Below, piece after piece: positions 10,566-22,849 of a DNA stretch of 64,000 nucleotides. Position 1 is the first letter of the stretch, and every line of letters begins with the position of its first letter. Origin of the DNA: Atherinomorus stipes (lineage: Eukaryota; Chordata; Actinopteri; Atheriniformes; Atherinidae); NCBI GenBank assembly GCA_023101725.1, contig JALJCO010003974.1:45354-109353 (forward strand), read 5' to 3'. The notes under the pieces are model-generated. The model saw nothing but the letters and a program-made list of their open reading frames with translations, made no database searches and was not told the origin of the DNA. Made by a program: the position numbers and the translations under genes.

Positions 10566-11049
10566 AGGGACTTGAGGCAAGATTAAGAAACGAAACTCGC
10601 GACTGACGCGACTGACGCGACTGACGCTTCAGGTAACTGCAGCCACGAGCCAAGCCGTCACGGGAGCGAGCACAAACTGAAGCTATAATGTTGTTTACTA
10701 AGCTTTTTCTTCGTAGTTCCACTTTTTAGTGTCTTTCAGTTGATCTGGATCGTTTGCTGACGGCAGAATAATCCATAACTATCGCTTACAGTGTTTTTAT
10801 TTAACGTGACCGTCTTTTTCCTGCATCAAAACTGCAGATGTAGCGTCATTTGACGTCACGTCCGCATGGCGGCGCGGGAAATTCGGACACCGAATTGCAG
10901 CTTTATGCAGCACACAGCCTGTTCAAGGCAACGGAGAGAAACATGGGTGGAAACGTTATTTTTGGGATTTAGCACTTCATCACCCATTAGTATGAAAAAA
11001 AGGGACATTCATGTTTGTTTGTTTTTTCAAATTCCAGCCTCAAGTCCCT
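10566..11049. mobile_element. TTAA-flanked MITE, family 1 copy A
   Basis: It begins AGGGACTTGAGGCAAGATT and ends AGCCTCAAGTCCCT. The tetranucleotide TTAA lies immediately outside both ends (10562-10565 and 11050-11053), as expected for a piggyBac-type target duplication. A second copy in opposite orientation at 26101-26544 shares the whole interior, including CATTTGACGTCACGTCCGCA and the TCAGTTGATCTGGATCGTTT stretch. This copy has a small internal triplication of GACTGACGC at about 10600-10628. No transposase is encoded. Confidence 0.85.
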
Positions 11050-11053
11050 TTAA

Positions 11054-13380
11054 GTTAAATTCTGCACTTAGGGCACTATTAACATTAGTTCAAATTATTT
11101 TCTTTAATCCATTTTTTCCTGTGAGGGGCAATTTTAGCCAAGGAGGGCAATCGGGCAGTTGCCCGGGCAACCTGAGCCCTGCACTGAGCTGTCCATCTTA
11201 TCACTGAATATCATCACTGTTGATCCCGGGATTTTAGTGCAGGGGTTGGGAATAAAAGCAACACGCTCCGTTTTTTCCAGACCAGACACAGCTGATCCAA
11301 TGGAGAGTCTCTTAATCCAATCAGACCTGTTGTGTGCTGAACCAGGTCCAACAGAGACCTGCTCTGTTGCTTCCCCTGGGTTTACGCTGCACTGGAAACC
11401 TGATCTTTCAGTGTTAAGCATGTCCCAGTATCACTTCTGGATACCGAAACGATTGAAATAAGCCAGTTTTGCACATGAACAGCAGAAATTTTCAGGAAAA
11501 TGTGTCGACAAAATGTTCTTGGCTTTTTTCCTGCAGTTGCTCTTCACAGCAGGAGCCGTTCGGTTGGAGCTACGCTCTCACAGCGTGAAATACAAGGAGG
11601 GGTGGGGGGCAACTGTCTGGAGTGCCAGGAGGCAGGAAATGATGCAAAAAGTACAGTCTGGAAATGACTGTGTTTCCATTACAGTACACAGAGAATGGTG
11701 GATGAAGCTCTGTGAATGTAAACACGTCTGAGTGAGGGGAAATCTACATAAATGCAGTCAGAATACAAAATAGAGCAGTGACTTGCACCAGCATGGGTAA
11801 TTGCTGCTATATTTGCACATTTGTCCTGATTTTCTGGACATTTTTAGGAGCTTCAGTGCCAGAAATCCTGAGCAGTCTTTAGCAGGCAACTGGTTTGTTC
11901 CCCTCTGGACGACTTAAGGAAATGAATTTGAAATGAATTGGCATTAACCTCAAATCAGCCCCAGAACAACAAAGTCTTGCCTCAACATGTAAAATATGTA
12001 TATTCTTATTGTGGAAAATGACTTTGCTTCATAACTGGACTGTAAAATGTATACATGTCGGAATATATGGAACATACTGCATGCTTAGATAGGACCAATC
12101 ACCCTGGTGTCTGAGAGAAATGGAAAACCTTTTCCAACATGTAGTTAATGCTTTTGAAGAGGTCTGATCCCAAAACAAAATCTTTTCCTAAATCCTACCA
12201 AGCAGTTAGCTTAAACCTGACCAAACAACAAGAAAAGCAAAAGCTAGCGTCATGTGAAGATTCAACGAAACACTGAAGAGAGATGAAGTAGACACTTGAG
12301 TGAATAGAAATATAATTTTGAGTGAAAAATACATTTATTTGAAACATTGATGAAAGACAAAGACGTCATGTAAGAAAATAATCTTTTTCTACCCAAAGAG
12401 CGAGTGAAACTAAACCTAAAGAACAAAATACAAAAACTTTGACAGGACACGAAGTCCAGTCTTCTGGGCTGTTCGTAAACCACGCAGCAGTTCTTTATAA
12501 AGCATTTACTCTTGTAAATGTGGATGTTTCTGAAAGCAAAGAGAGAGAATGTGACTTTGGTCATGTATGACCAGACAGCAGATGTCTAACTGGGCTTTGT
12601 AGGTTGGTGAACACATCACCATGTGGAAGCCCCACACGGTGATGTTTCTCATCACCATGCCGACTTTCCGTGCTTTCTTAGCTAGTTTCACTGTCACACA
12701 CGACCTGCACCTGCAGGAGCTGAAAACTTCGATGGGTGGAACATACTTCGCATTCCTCTGCTCACTGTTTAAGCCGATGAGCAGCAGCGAACATGTCTAT
12801 TTTTCATCTACAAGCTTCACTCTGTGTTTTGATCATTGGAGTCACAGCTAACAGTGTGTATGGAAGAATATTCATCTATCTGACAGAGCGGGATGTAGGA
12901 CACACACACAAACTGAAGCAAATAAAACACTTCAAAATAAGCTGAAGGGCCACAACAGCCAAAGTGGGTCCGACCACTGTACCAACAAGTGCTATCAGCC
13001 ATTAGGGGGAACTTTATCCGAACTCATGAGACCGTGCCCTTAGTTGCATTTTTCCTTCCTGGTAAAACTCGTGCACAGATCTCTCTGTGCTGTTATACAA
13101 ACCAGAAATCCTGGCAGCAGAGAAGATTGATGATGTACAACGGAGATTGTTTTTGTGTTGACTCATCACCGACTATTTGCTGTTTTTTGCCAGATGTGTG
13201 TGGAGGACTGATGTTGCGCTATGGATTTTCTCTCCGAGTCGTTCCTCCAGTCTGCTTTCATCTCAGAGACCTCAGACTCTTGCCTGTTATCGAATAGCTG
13301 AGGAGTCATTTTCTAGTCCTTGTGTCACAAAGAAGAAATTCACACAAGACAAATGGTCCAATTCTACTTTAACAGGCCCA
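11054..13380. other. Noncoding stretch, nothing recognised
   Basis: Mixed-composition unique-looking DNA. Frames up to about 113 codons have no motif, no codon bias that I can see and no splice-consistent partner. No inverted repeats with target duplications were found. Confidence 0.4.
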
Positions 13381-13740
13381 TTCATATTGTAATAGAGGGC
13401 TGGAACAAAGAAAGGAGAGAGTGGGACATTAGGAATGGCACAGTCAGCCTTATTCACTGCGTTTGACGCTCAGTCAGTACGTATGTGTGTTCGAGAGGGA
13501 GAGAGAGAAATACAGGGGGAGTAAGAAGGAAAGACAGAGGGGGAGCGTGAGAGAGGGAGAGCTTTTTTCTCTTTAATTCTCCCTGTTGGAGATGTACTAC
13601 CTCAGGGATATTCTGCCATCTGATCCACTTTAGTAGTGTGGCAAACAGCCAGGGCATCTTTTCAATTACACAGAAATGGATAGAGTGTGTGTGTTGGTGT
13701 GTGTTTGTGTGTGTGTCCACTTGTATACAGAAGGAAAGAC
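13381..13740. repeat. Purine-rich and TG-rich low-complexity DNA
   Basis: GAGA-rich sequence at 13490-13562 followed by a (TG)n stretch at 13685-13718. The strand asymmetry keeps frames open on both strands. Confidence 0.6.
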
Positions 13741-14517
13741 AAAAGCATGGTGAGGCAGAGAGGGATAAGAAGAAAGGAGCTTTTCAGAGAGAGCATGATG
13801 AGAGAGCGAAGGTGCAGGCCGACGGGGGCCGGTATGCCTTCATGGCTGGCTGGGGACCCATCAGGAGGGACATAACCCAGAGCAAGACCAGAAAAGGAGG
13901 CGAAACAGAGAGAGAATGGGAACAAGAGGGTTTTGCCATGAAAGGAAAAAATACTGCTCATCCCCTGCCTTTAAGCTGAGCAATAATTTAAAGTCTTGGC
14001 CGTCTGAAGCCTTGAATCCACATATACTGGTCATCTTAAATCAAATCAGGGCACTGGGCTGGCTGCTTGGTGTGTGTTCGTGTGTGTGTGTTTGTGCTTT
14101 GGTCTGCATGCACAGAAAGCCCCCGGTCTACTCTGAATTATTGACAGAGGAGAATAATTGATTGGTTCACCTTCAAGCCTATCAGCCTCCGTCTGAGTGC
14201 ACCGACTCATATCAGTATGCCTCCTCCATTTCTGCTCTCTCTCCCTGCTGGCTTCGCTCGTTCATCCCCTCCTTCTTCTTCTCTTCTTCATTTCTGTTAA
14301 AGGTTTGGCACATCCAGCCAACATCTTCGCTAACAGGCATGACACTGAAGCAAGAACAGTTTTAGTTTAACGTATTTGAGAAGTCTGCTTGTGAAACTGA
14401 CTCCTGATAAAGTCTAAGTTACAGGTGAACCAACCTTTAACCCCTTAATGCCCGAATTTATATGCAAATGCATCAAAAGATAAATTCTTTGAGATTTGCT
14501 TTCAAGCAGATGTTAAA
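13741..14517. other. Noncoding, short TG tract
   Basis: Purine-rich at first, a TG tract at 14070-14095, then ordinary sequence with AATTATTGACAG and ATAATTGATTGG near 14140-14165. No coding evidence. Confidence 0.4.
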
Positions 14518-14521
14518 TTAA

Positions 14522-15058
14522 AGGTACTGTATGTAAAAAGTCAAAAGGTCAGTGGCAGAAAAATGTTATGTATAATTCAAAACTGTTTCTATTAATGTGT
14601 AATCGCTGCACGAAAATATCTGTTATATGTTTATTTTCTTAAAAAGAGTCATTTATATCTACTTCCAAGGGGGTTTCACATATGGAGGCTGCCATATTTG
14701 TTCCACCATTTTTACTACGGTGTCCTTGAATGGACAAAACAATGCGTGTGAAGTGAAAACCCTCTGAACTTTAAAACTGCCGTACCAGCTTTGGTTAATG
14801 GCAGTTAGAGACTGTTTGGGATCAGTAATGCCTTAAAGACATTAAAAATAGTTACTCATCGTACAGTCATAGCTGCACCTGAGACCACTGATCCACTCAC
14901 AGATAAAAACATATTTATGTCTGGGAGAATTTTGACCACTAACAGCCACCGTACATTCACTACAGTGCTAAGAATCTGAAGTCATTTGAAAGAAAACATC
15001 TTTTCTTGCAATACCCATCTTCATCACTAGATGTCAGTAATTTTTACATACTGTGCCT
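14522..15058. mobile_element. TTAA-flanked MITE, family 2
   Basis: It begins AGGTACTGTATGTAAAAAGT and ends TTTTTACATACTGTGCCT, an inverted repeat of about 18 bp with few mismatches. TTAA flanks both ends (14518-14521 and 15059-15062). The interior is noncoding. It differs internally from the 10.6 kb element but shares the AGG...CCT termini and TTAA target. Confidence 0.8.
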
Positions 15059-15062
15059 TTAA

Positions 15063-16880
15063 GTTGAATTTGTTCATTTTACCGCAGCACATAAAATAGA
15101 AATTTGGGTTCGATGCAAAGTTGCGACACCTTTGGTCAAAAGTAATGAAATAAAGATAAAACTGATTTTTCATGTCTTCGGGGACGGAAAAGGTTTTACT
15201 GATGTCACAAAACTATTTTCAGTGTCCTGACCACAACATTACTTTTTATAACTATTGTTAACTATTATACTTCATATAGAATAGATATACATAAACATGT
15301 AATGTATAAAAGTATATACATAATGAACTATTGTAAACGTATAAAACAGCTGAAAAATGTTTTCTTAGAACATGAAGTAAACATCCATTAAGGCAGTATT
15401 ACTGCTTCCATCAGCTGATTTAGGTACGCTACATATGATTTACTGTTGTCATGGAGACAGCTGTCATCACAGTCACCTGCTGGAACTCAGGGGTTCAGTT
15501 ACCATAAAATACAGGTGTGTTTATTCTGGTCTGTGTATGAATAAAGGGCAGAAACTGCATTTTTTCCTGCATGATATTCTAAAAACGACCATAGAAAAGA
15601 ACTAGAGCGGTATTTCCTAAAGAAGATTCACACGTGTACTGAAAGCCCTCTAAATACAGCTGTTTCCATGGAAACGGATGTAGCCGTTGTGGACGAGTGT
15701 CGCTAATTTGCTACAAATGGAAATGTTCAAAATGCTAAAGAAATATTTGTCACACGGAGCTTACATCCGTATGTTAGCCGTATGAGAACAAAATAAGCTT
15801 ATAAATATTTTCATTTTAGCTAAACTCACCTTATATGTGAATGTTGCTCCAACTTTGCAACCTTATTCTGTGCATTTTAAGACCTGATGTACCCGCTTCT
15901 TTTAACCGGATAGTGTGCCCACTCTAATGAGTCCCATTGGAAAAAAGGTGCTTGCTAAAGGTTCCTAGGAACATAATGAATACGCCCCAACTGTTAAATG
16001 TGGAATACAGAAGCTATCTGACTTGTTAGTGTAATAGAAACGGTTTGATGCAAAAACACGACACTCGGCGTTAAGCTCCCTCTCTCTTCTTTTACTTCCC
16101 CTCACCTCTTATCAGCGCTTGAGTCTTGGCCCTGATGTGATGCAGCATGTGATCCGTCATGCTGCAGCAGGACATGCATCCAATCAATACCATGATTCTG
16201 TGGAGAGGAGACGACCGTGACACACAACGGCTCCCCTGGCACGCATGCACAAACACTAACACACGCGGGAGCAGACGTGCACGTGCGCCGTGCACTGACA
16301 TGTAGCTCCGCGGCTTTGACAGGGCGGAGATGAGCTGGGGATGGATGGATGGAGAGATAAATGGATGGATGGGGGGGCTGGAATGAAGGTGAACGGTGCA
16401 GACGCTGTCAGTGATGCTGGAGTTTCACCCTCGCCGTCCTGCTGCAGGCTTTACTGGGAGCTCAGCTGTTTATGGGGAGACTCCAGCTATGGATTTTTTA
16501 CATCCACCATAAGTCTTCAGGCTGTAGGGTGCGGTGCCTAGCGGGTCTTAGAATTTAAAACCCAACAATATATAGAGCTCAATTACCAGCTTACTGTACA
16601 AATCTTCCAGCCGCTGAATGCTTGTGGTCCATCGCTTTCACTTCTACCGACCAGAGCCAACGCTGCAGACTTCAACGGCATCTTCATGAAACAACCTGTC
16701 CTCCAGAGTCATTCGTACTCCAGGGTCGTTTGTGCACACCTGAAATTACGCCTCTCTGAGCATACATATTTCACGCTCCCTGTCACCCCTGGTGGTGGCA
16801 GGAGGAGAAATGACGGCGAGTCCGACGAAAGAGAAGGAAGCCGACTGAAGAAAGATATTCAACAACTGGCTGAAACACTG
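15063..16880. other. Noncoding stretch with a short GGAT repeat
   Basis: Unique-looking DNA. A (GGAT)n tract lies at 16337-16372. No reading frame shows a recognisable domain. Confidence 0.4.
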
Positions 16881-16883
16881 AGC

Positions 16884-17500
16884 AGTGGCGTGCACAGGTA
16901 GACAGGCGGTGCTGGGGCACCTGCCCTTTGCCCTCTGGACCCACAAGTGCCCTTTTGAAAGGTCGTTTTTGTTTTGTTCTTTTACAAATGTGGCCCATGC
17001 TGACGCCATTATCTATAAAAGCTCAGCATTTATAAGAGTGTGACAAAAATGTCCCAAAATTAAGATTCGCCCCACCCCCCACCGGCACCTCTCTCTTGCT
17101 CAGCATGAAGTGCAGAGCGAACACAAGCAGCAACAGTGCGCAGCTGCAGCTCTACTCTCCTCCAATACCCCCCCCCCCCAATACACAAATGAATGAGTTA
17201 AGTGTACTGTTTGCCCCCTCATGCGCCCTCTGTTGCCAAATTATAACTCGTATTTATGATTTTGCTGCCGCTGTGGCGAAGTAGCCATGGTGCAGCATGT
17301 CAGTCTACCAGCAGTGTGAAGCTGACTATGTAGGGGGGGGGGGGGTTGTCTAGGTTTGCATCAGGCTACATAAATAACACTTACAGTCATTTATTTGCCA
17401 AATGACAAATGCAGAAAAGTAGCATGGTGTCTTGTTGTCATGTAACCAAGCAGTCTTATTCATAATGTTGGTCTCTTTATTTGGCTACCAATTACAGCAT
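16884..17500 (+). mobile_element. hAT-like element, left end only
   Basis: A terminus reading CAGTGGCGTGCACAGGTAG at 16884 resembles hAT inverted repeats (CAG(T/G)G(G/C)...). No mirrored end with an 8-bp duplication was found downstream. The stretch includes a (C)12 tract at 17168-17179 and a (G)13 tract at 17333-17345. The following short basic/acidic reading frame at 17502 would suit an N-terminal transposase exon. Confidence 0.4.
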
Positions 17501-17501
17501 A

Positions 17502-17624
17502 ATGCCTAGAAAGGAGAGGCTTAAAAAAGAAAAAGAAAGGGAGCTCAGAGAGCAGCTCTCTGCTCTGGAAACCACCACCAGCAGCGAGGAGGAAGATGAA
17601 GATGGAAGGTCAGAGTCATGTTGA
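17502..17624 (+). pseudogene. Short basic-acidic frame, possible hAT N-terminal exon
   Basis: Forty codons from ATG: MPRKERLKKEKERELREQL, then an acidic run SSEEEDEDGR, ending at TGA. A Lys/Arg/Glu-rich start followed by an acidic patch is common in the first exon of hAT-type transposases, and the coding part is followed by GAAG|GTCAGAG, a plausible splice donor. It lies downstream of a hAT-like end at 16884. No zinc finger or DDE segment follows, so I cannot assign a function. Confidence 0.35.
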
Positions 17625-17897
17625 CTGTTTAGGGCCTTTTAAATCTCAGAAGTTGAACTGTTCCTCTAATTTTATTGAAATATCTTAAAAACTGTCCACG
17701 TTTTCTTTTAACAACACAAAGTGATTTGGCTACTAAATCAGACATGAAGCTGTTTTAGCTGATTATATGATGTACCAACCGTAAGATATTTCTATGTTAC
17801 AAGACTTGGAGTAATCTTGTATTTACCTTAATAGGCTATTATTAAATCTTAAAAAAGGCTATTTTTACACTTTAGACCAGGGAGGGGGAGGCCAGGA

Positions 17898-18060
17898 GAG
17901 AGTGGACTACGTCTCCCGGCTGGCCTGGGAACGCCTCTGGATCCCCCCGGGAGGAATGGCGGCTGTGGCCGGGGTGGGGGAGGTCGGGGCTCCCCTGTGG
18001 CAGGTGCCCCCCCCCCCGATCCCGGGAGAAGGGGAGGAAGAAGTGGGTAGGGTATTGTAT
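17898..18060 (+). pseudogene. LINE ORF2 C-terminal fragment
   Basis: The plus-strand frame contains VDYVSRLAWERLWIPPGGM followed by VGAPLWQVPPPP. This matches the conserved end of a common fish LINE ORF2 (pattern DY-x-S-x-LAWERLGIP...LPPRP). The opening VDY sits just before the ATG-type start at 17902. A second, more degenerate copy of the same region is at 32868-33075. Only the last 40-50 residues survive, with changes in the LPPRP motif. I believe it is RTE/Rex3-like, but the clade is not certain. Confidence 0.6.
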
Positions 18061-19222
18061 TCTAGGAAGCTACAGCAGAGAAGCAGCTCTGAGCTTCCTG
18101 CAGTAGAACATTTACCAGCATGGAAGATGAGGGAGATGAATCCCAGAATACTCAGATAAAGCTGTGGTGCAGCTGCTGGTTTAGACGGGTGAAGAACTGA
18201 TCACCTGTTAGACACGGAGCTAACCAGTGATCGTGTTGGTGATGTGGCAGTATTTCAGACTGGATTCTCCCTCCAGCATGACTGCATTTAAAAATAAACA
18301 GCTTCAATTTGCTGTATTGATTCATGTTTTACAAAGGGTTAAACCTGAGCCAGACATCTATCATAATGATGATAATATCACAGTCATGCAGGTGAAATAT
18401 AGATTTTTTAATAACATGGTGGCATCAGTGCTCAGTATCATCCGAAACCCATAAGTATCGGAATCTGTATGGAAACATTTCTACCGGCATTTCCACAAGC
18501 TGCACAAAGTGCCCTTATTTTTCACCGAGGAGTGGAAATCATTTTCCAACGGAGGGAACCAGACTGAGCTGCCGTGTGTCTCATCACATGGCGTTGGTCA
18601 GGCTGGTGTACCAGGCTGGGCGTGTTTAGCTCGACTGGTTGGGAAGCTGCTCCAGTAATCAGAGGCTGCAGCCGGTCTCTGTACGATTCCCAGCGTCGGA
18701 CCTGCTGCACCCCCCACTCTCCGCCCCCCTTCCCTCTCATATTGTGATATAAAGGCTATCAAAGCCTGAAAGAAAACAGCTGATTACGATACGACAGTGT
18801 GCATTTATTATGTCGCCTATTTGAATTCTGTTTATGTTCACTGACGAATGTGAACATGTATGACATGAAAAAAGCCAGCCACCGCAACACCGCACATGTC
18901 CTGGTAATTCCTGTCTTCCGGCTCATTGTTGATAGCTTCCTTAGCAACCACCGTAGCAACAACCACAAAACCTGAAAGAGTGTACATCAACACGAAAAAT
19001 GGATACGTCAGCACTATGGATCGTTTACATAAAAACAAATGGATATGATGAAAACAAAGTGTATATTTGACGCTGAAAACGTTACGAGAACAAAGCTGAA
19101 GCCACAATCTATCATGAAAAATATCAATTTCTACCGACGATTGCAGGGACATCTTTCTTTTGGTCACACCACGGAGGAACTCGGCAGTCACGTAACCACC
19201 ACTAAGAGTCGCTTTTGGATGC
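18061..19222. other. Noncoding stretch
   Basis: Nothing recognised. The region 18500-18740 has CT-rich sequence, and 18990-19200 carries short open frames without motifs. Confidence 0.35.
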
Positions 19223-19226
19223 TTAA

Positions 19227-19822
19227 GGATGAGTTTCTTTTTTCCAACCTGGATCTTATTTCTAGGAGTTTATACGTGCATTTACTCACAGGTAAAGTTT
19301 CTGCATCACTTTGAGTCCTTCGGAAGATATTATGTTGAGTCGCCCTTCAGTGTACATCCAGTAATAATGGTGGAGACGGGGCAGCTTCTCTATCAGACAT
19401 TATCTGCAGCAAAACTCCTTGATTTCATCAATGCTTTAAGTAAAATGAAGAACGAATGAGTACTATTGTCCTGTGAGTTCAGAGTTTCTCTACTTGTGTT
19501 TTTGTTGTTGTCTGGGTAGCAGCTGATCTGCTCAGCTGTACTATGGAAGCGTGCATCGTGAAAGCGTGTAATACACCCTGATAACTAACGGAAAGCTAAA
19601 TCTGGACTCACAAGACAATAGTACTCGTTCGTTTGTTCATTCTACTGAAAGTGTTGGTGACATCAAGGAGTTTTGCTGCAGATAATGTCTTATAGAGAGG
19701 CTGCTCTGTATCTCCCATTTTACTGGAGGAACACCAAAGGACGACTCAGCGTAATATCTCATGTAAATGCACGTATAAGCTCCTAGAAATAAGGTCCAGG
19801 TTGAAAAAAAAAAGCTTATCCT
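19227..19822. mobile_element. Foldback TTAA-type MITE, family 3
   Basis: Two inverted arms of about 220-250 bp (about 19227-19478 and 19600-19822) flank a loop of about 120 bp. The ends read TTAA|GGATGAGTTTC and AAGCTTATCCT|TTAA, with TTTCCAACCTGGATCTTATT matching AATAAGGTCCAGGTTGAAAA. Mid-arm blocks also match, e.g. ACATTATCTGCAGCAAAACT with its complement at about 19670-19690. A single arm of the same family occurs at 42250-42512. No coding capacity. Confidence 0.85.
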
Positions 19823-19826
19823 TTAA

Positions 19827-20249
19827 GTCAAAACGTAAATATAGGACGTATTTTGGTGCATGCACAAACAACCTTATATGTAAAGCCCCTTTCAGACTTG
19901 CACTGGACAGTGGTAATATTGTGAACTTTGTCCTTTATAACACTCTTTTACTCTTTTACCTTTTACCCCGGAGATGTCGCGGACATGTACCGGCTGGTCT
20001 ACATGTCATAGGAGTGGAAATGTTGCGGCACGTCGTTTTGGCTGAAAGCACAAGGAAATGTTCCGGACAGAGTTGAAGGGACAACGGGGGGGGGGGCTGT
20101 GCTGACTTTTCCACAACATTTCCTGATGTCTGAAAGCAGCCGGGACGCGATAAGTCCACAAGGAAGCGGCATGTTTGAAAAGACAAGTCTGTTTAAAGAG
20201 CGGACGGACTTTAACGCTCATGTTCCGCAATGCAAGTCTGAAGACTGCT
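19827..20249. other. Possible MITE flanks around the TA tract
   Basis: CCCTTTCAGACTTGCACTGG near 19888 and TGCAAGTCTGAAGAC near 20232 are weakly mirrored, which may be the ends of one small element (about 350 bp). Without a target duplication this is only a suggestion. Confidence 0.3.
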
Positions 20250-20592
<343 letters not shown>

Positions 20593-22440
20593 ACTTTGGA
20601 GGACAGGTAGTTATGAAAACAGCAGAGCACGGATGCCAAATAGCATATGTCTGTTTCAACAGCAGCGTGCTGTCTTATTATTGCAAACTCAATCATCTTA
20701 TAGTCAGCGTGCAGTTCAGATAATATTTATGCTTATTATGCAGACCTTGAACTGGGTACTCAACATACAAAAGCGCCGGTACATCACAGAGTAAACTGTA
20801 TGCTCTGATTCAGCACTACTTCTGCTACAAAGGTGCCGCTGCAAATCCCCGACTGCCAGTTCTCAGTTCTCTTCTCTTCCACGAGTGTAAACAGTCTGCA
20901 CACACGGCTCCTTATATCCATATCAGTGTTGTGCTGGTGGATGCATGTAGTACTCAGGTGTGTTATGCAAATATGAGAACCTGGATTAGACCAATGGGAG
21001 AGTATGGATAGTGTAATCCTCTCCCATGTACATTTCATTATCATATTTACACGGCGGCGGTAGAGGCCTCGTCCTGCGTAATAATCCCTCTGCCCCCGCC
21101 CATCACAGACAGGATTCTTGGAGCATCTCCTTCGCTTTCTCCTCAGAATGTGCTGACTCCTTCAGAACGCCTCACAGCTAAAAGAGAAGTCAATTAACCT
21201 GCATGCGTCGCAGCTCATTCCCGTGTGTGGAAGTAGGTGTGCTGGTGTGTGTGTGTAGGGATTGTGCGCATGTGTGCACGTGCGTTTAACAGCCAGGCGT
21301 GTGCTAATCTTGTCAGTGTAGTTTGTCACCACAATCAGGTACACACACGGAAACAGACAGAAAATAAGTATATTCTGTCTCTCTGCAGCTGGGATAATTA
21401 ATCATTAAAGTGCAGATTGCTCGTTTGCTTCGTGTGCTTCAGGATCCGTTGCTCTTACTGTCACATACTGGCAGAGGAACACAACTTCTCTGTGGGACAG
21501 GATTATTACATCGGCCTCGGTCTCAGAGTGTTGATGTCTCGACTGCTACAATATGGAGAGGGAGAGCGGGAGAAAGAGGCTGGGTAATTGAGACAGACAG
21601 AGCGAGTGTGAGAGAGCACAGTACGTGCCACCAGAGGTAATTAGCAGAGCAGCTGTTTGAGAGGGGGACGCCATAGCCGTGACACTACAGGAAGGAGCCG
21701 GGGGAATAATTAGCCGGTAACACCCGTCAAGCTTCCACAAAGCAGAGATGTGTTATTTTACTTCTGCTTTCTACAACAGCCACTGACATGCAGCCGCCGC
21801 TTCCCCGTGTCGGATGGTGCATGTGGACACAGTCTGCATCCATCTCAGGTGTCTGCTCCATCGGCCATATTTAGAGCATGTTAATTGGGTATCGATTGCA
21901 GTGCAGTCAGTAATGATGTATGACAGTTTCAGGTGAGTCTACAAGCAATGGAGTGCCTATTATATGCATACATATGCATGTGGGTGCAATTCCATTATCG
22001 TCAATAACCATGCACCGTATTCAATCAGTGCTCCTCACTTCTCTTTTTTTCTATATACCTCAATCAATGCACTCCAGCATAACCAGGCCGCTCACCAGTA
22101 TGCCTGACACCAGTATGCCCGACATCGCAACACAACAAAGCAGTTTAATGCAGGCAAATGAGATTTCACTGTCCCTTTGTGAGAGAATAGATTTTAAACA
22201 GCAGGAGGTCTGTAATTTATTCTTTTATCTGGCTATGTTTAATTTGAAATAGCTTTAGAAAATCAGAAATCAGTTTCTGCTCTTTAGCTGTGTAGTGTTG
22301 CTTTAACTGGAACAGACACACACTCAGGAGCAGTGTTTAAGTTAGAGCAGGAAATAATACTAATACAGCTCAATAAGACCCACTTTACAGACGTGGAGGT
22401 ACTGAATGTGATCTCAGATCTGAAAACAAAAATATGTGTA
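20593..22440. other. Unique noncoding stretch
   Basis: No transposon ends found. Several segments (21390-21420 ATAATTAATCATTAAAG; 21635-21740 with GGTAATTAGC and GAATAATTAGCC) have the TAATTA-type texture common in conserved noncoding DNA, but conservation cannot be judged from one sequence. No coding evidence. Confidence 0.35.
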
Positions 22441-22491
22441 GGGGTGTCTGTCTGTGCATGTGTATATACACACACATATAAATATATATGT

Positions 22492-22513
22492 GAAAAACCT
22501 AGCATGCAAGTCT

Positions 22514-22556
<43 letters not shown>

Positions 22557-22566
22557 TAGGTTTTTC
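22492..22566. repeat. Perfect 14-bp stem around an AT microsatellite
   Basis: GAAAAACCTAGCAT (22492-22505) is the exact reverse complement of ATGCTAGGTTTTTC (22553-22566). The 47-bp loop is mostly (AT)n. It could extrude as a hairpin or cruciform, or be a tiny foldback element. Confidence 0.85.
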
Positions 22567-22567
22567 A

Positions 22568-22835
22568 TTCATTTATTCATTTTCTGTACCGCGTATGCTG
22601 GAGTCTATCCAGCTATCATCAGGTGAGAGGCAGGTACACCTGGACAGGTCTCCAGTCTGTCACAGGACCAACACACAGAGAGACAGACAACCACATCACA
22701 TTCACTCCTTAACCAATTAACCTAGCATCATGTCTTTGGATGGTGGGAGGAAGCCGGAGAACCCACACATACACGGGGAGAACATGCACGGGAACTCAGC
22801 TGTTGGAACTGTTGGAACCCTCCCGAGCTGGGACT
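22568..22835. mobile_element. Common teleost interspersed repeat
   Basis: The phrases CTGGAGTCTATCCAGCTATC, CACCTGGACAGGTC(T)CCAGTC, ATGTCTTTGGATGGTGGGAG and ACACGGGGAGAACATGCA are hallmarks of a very abundant fish repeat that I associate with the 3' region of a LINE. Several small deletions mark it as old. Class assignment is from memory. Confidence 0.6.
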
Positions 22836-22849
22836 CAAACTATTTAAAG

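Noticed and set aside
9115..11188. A 2-kb hAT element between CAGGGACGTGCTCAGG and GGGCAACCTGAGCCCTG
   Set aside because: The ends mirror each other only loosely and the 8-bp flanks (ATTGGTAC and CACTGAGC) differ.
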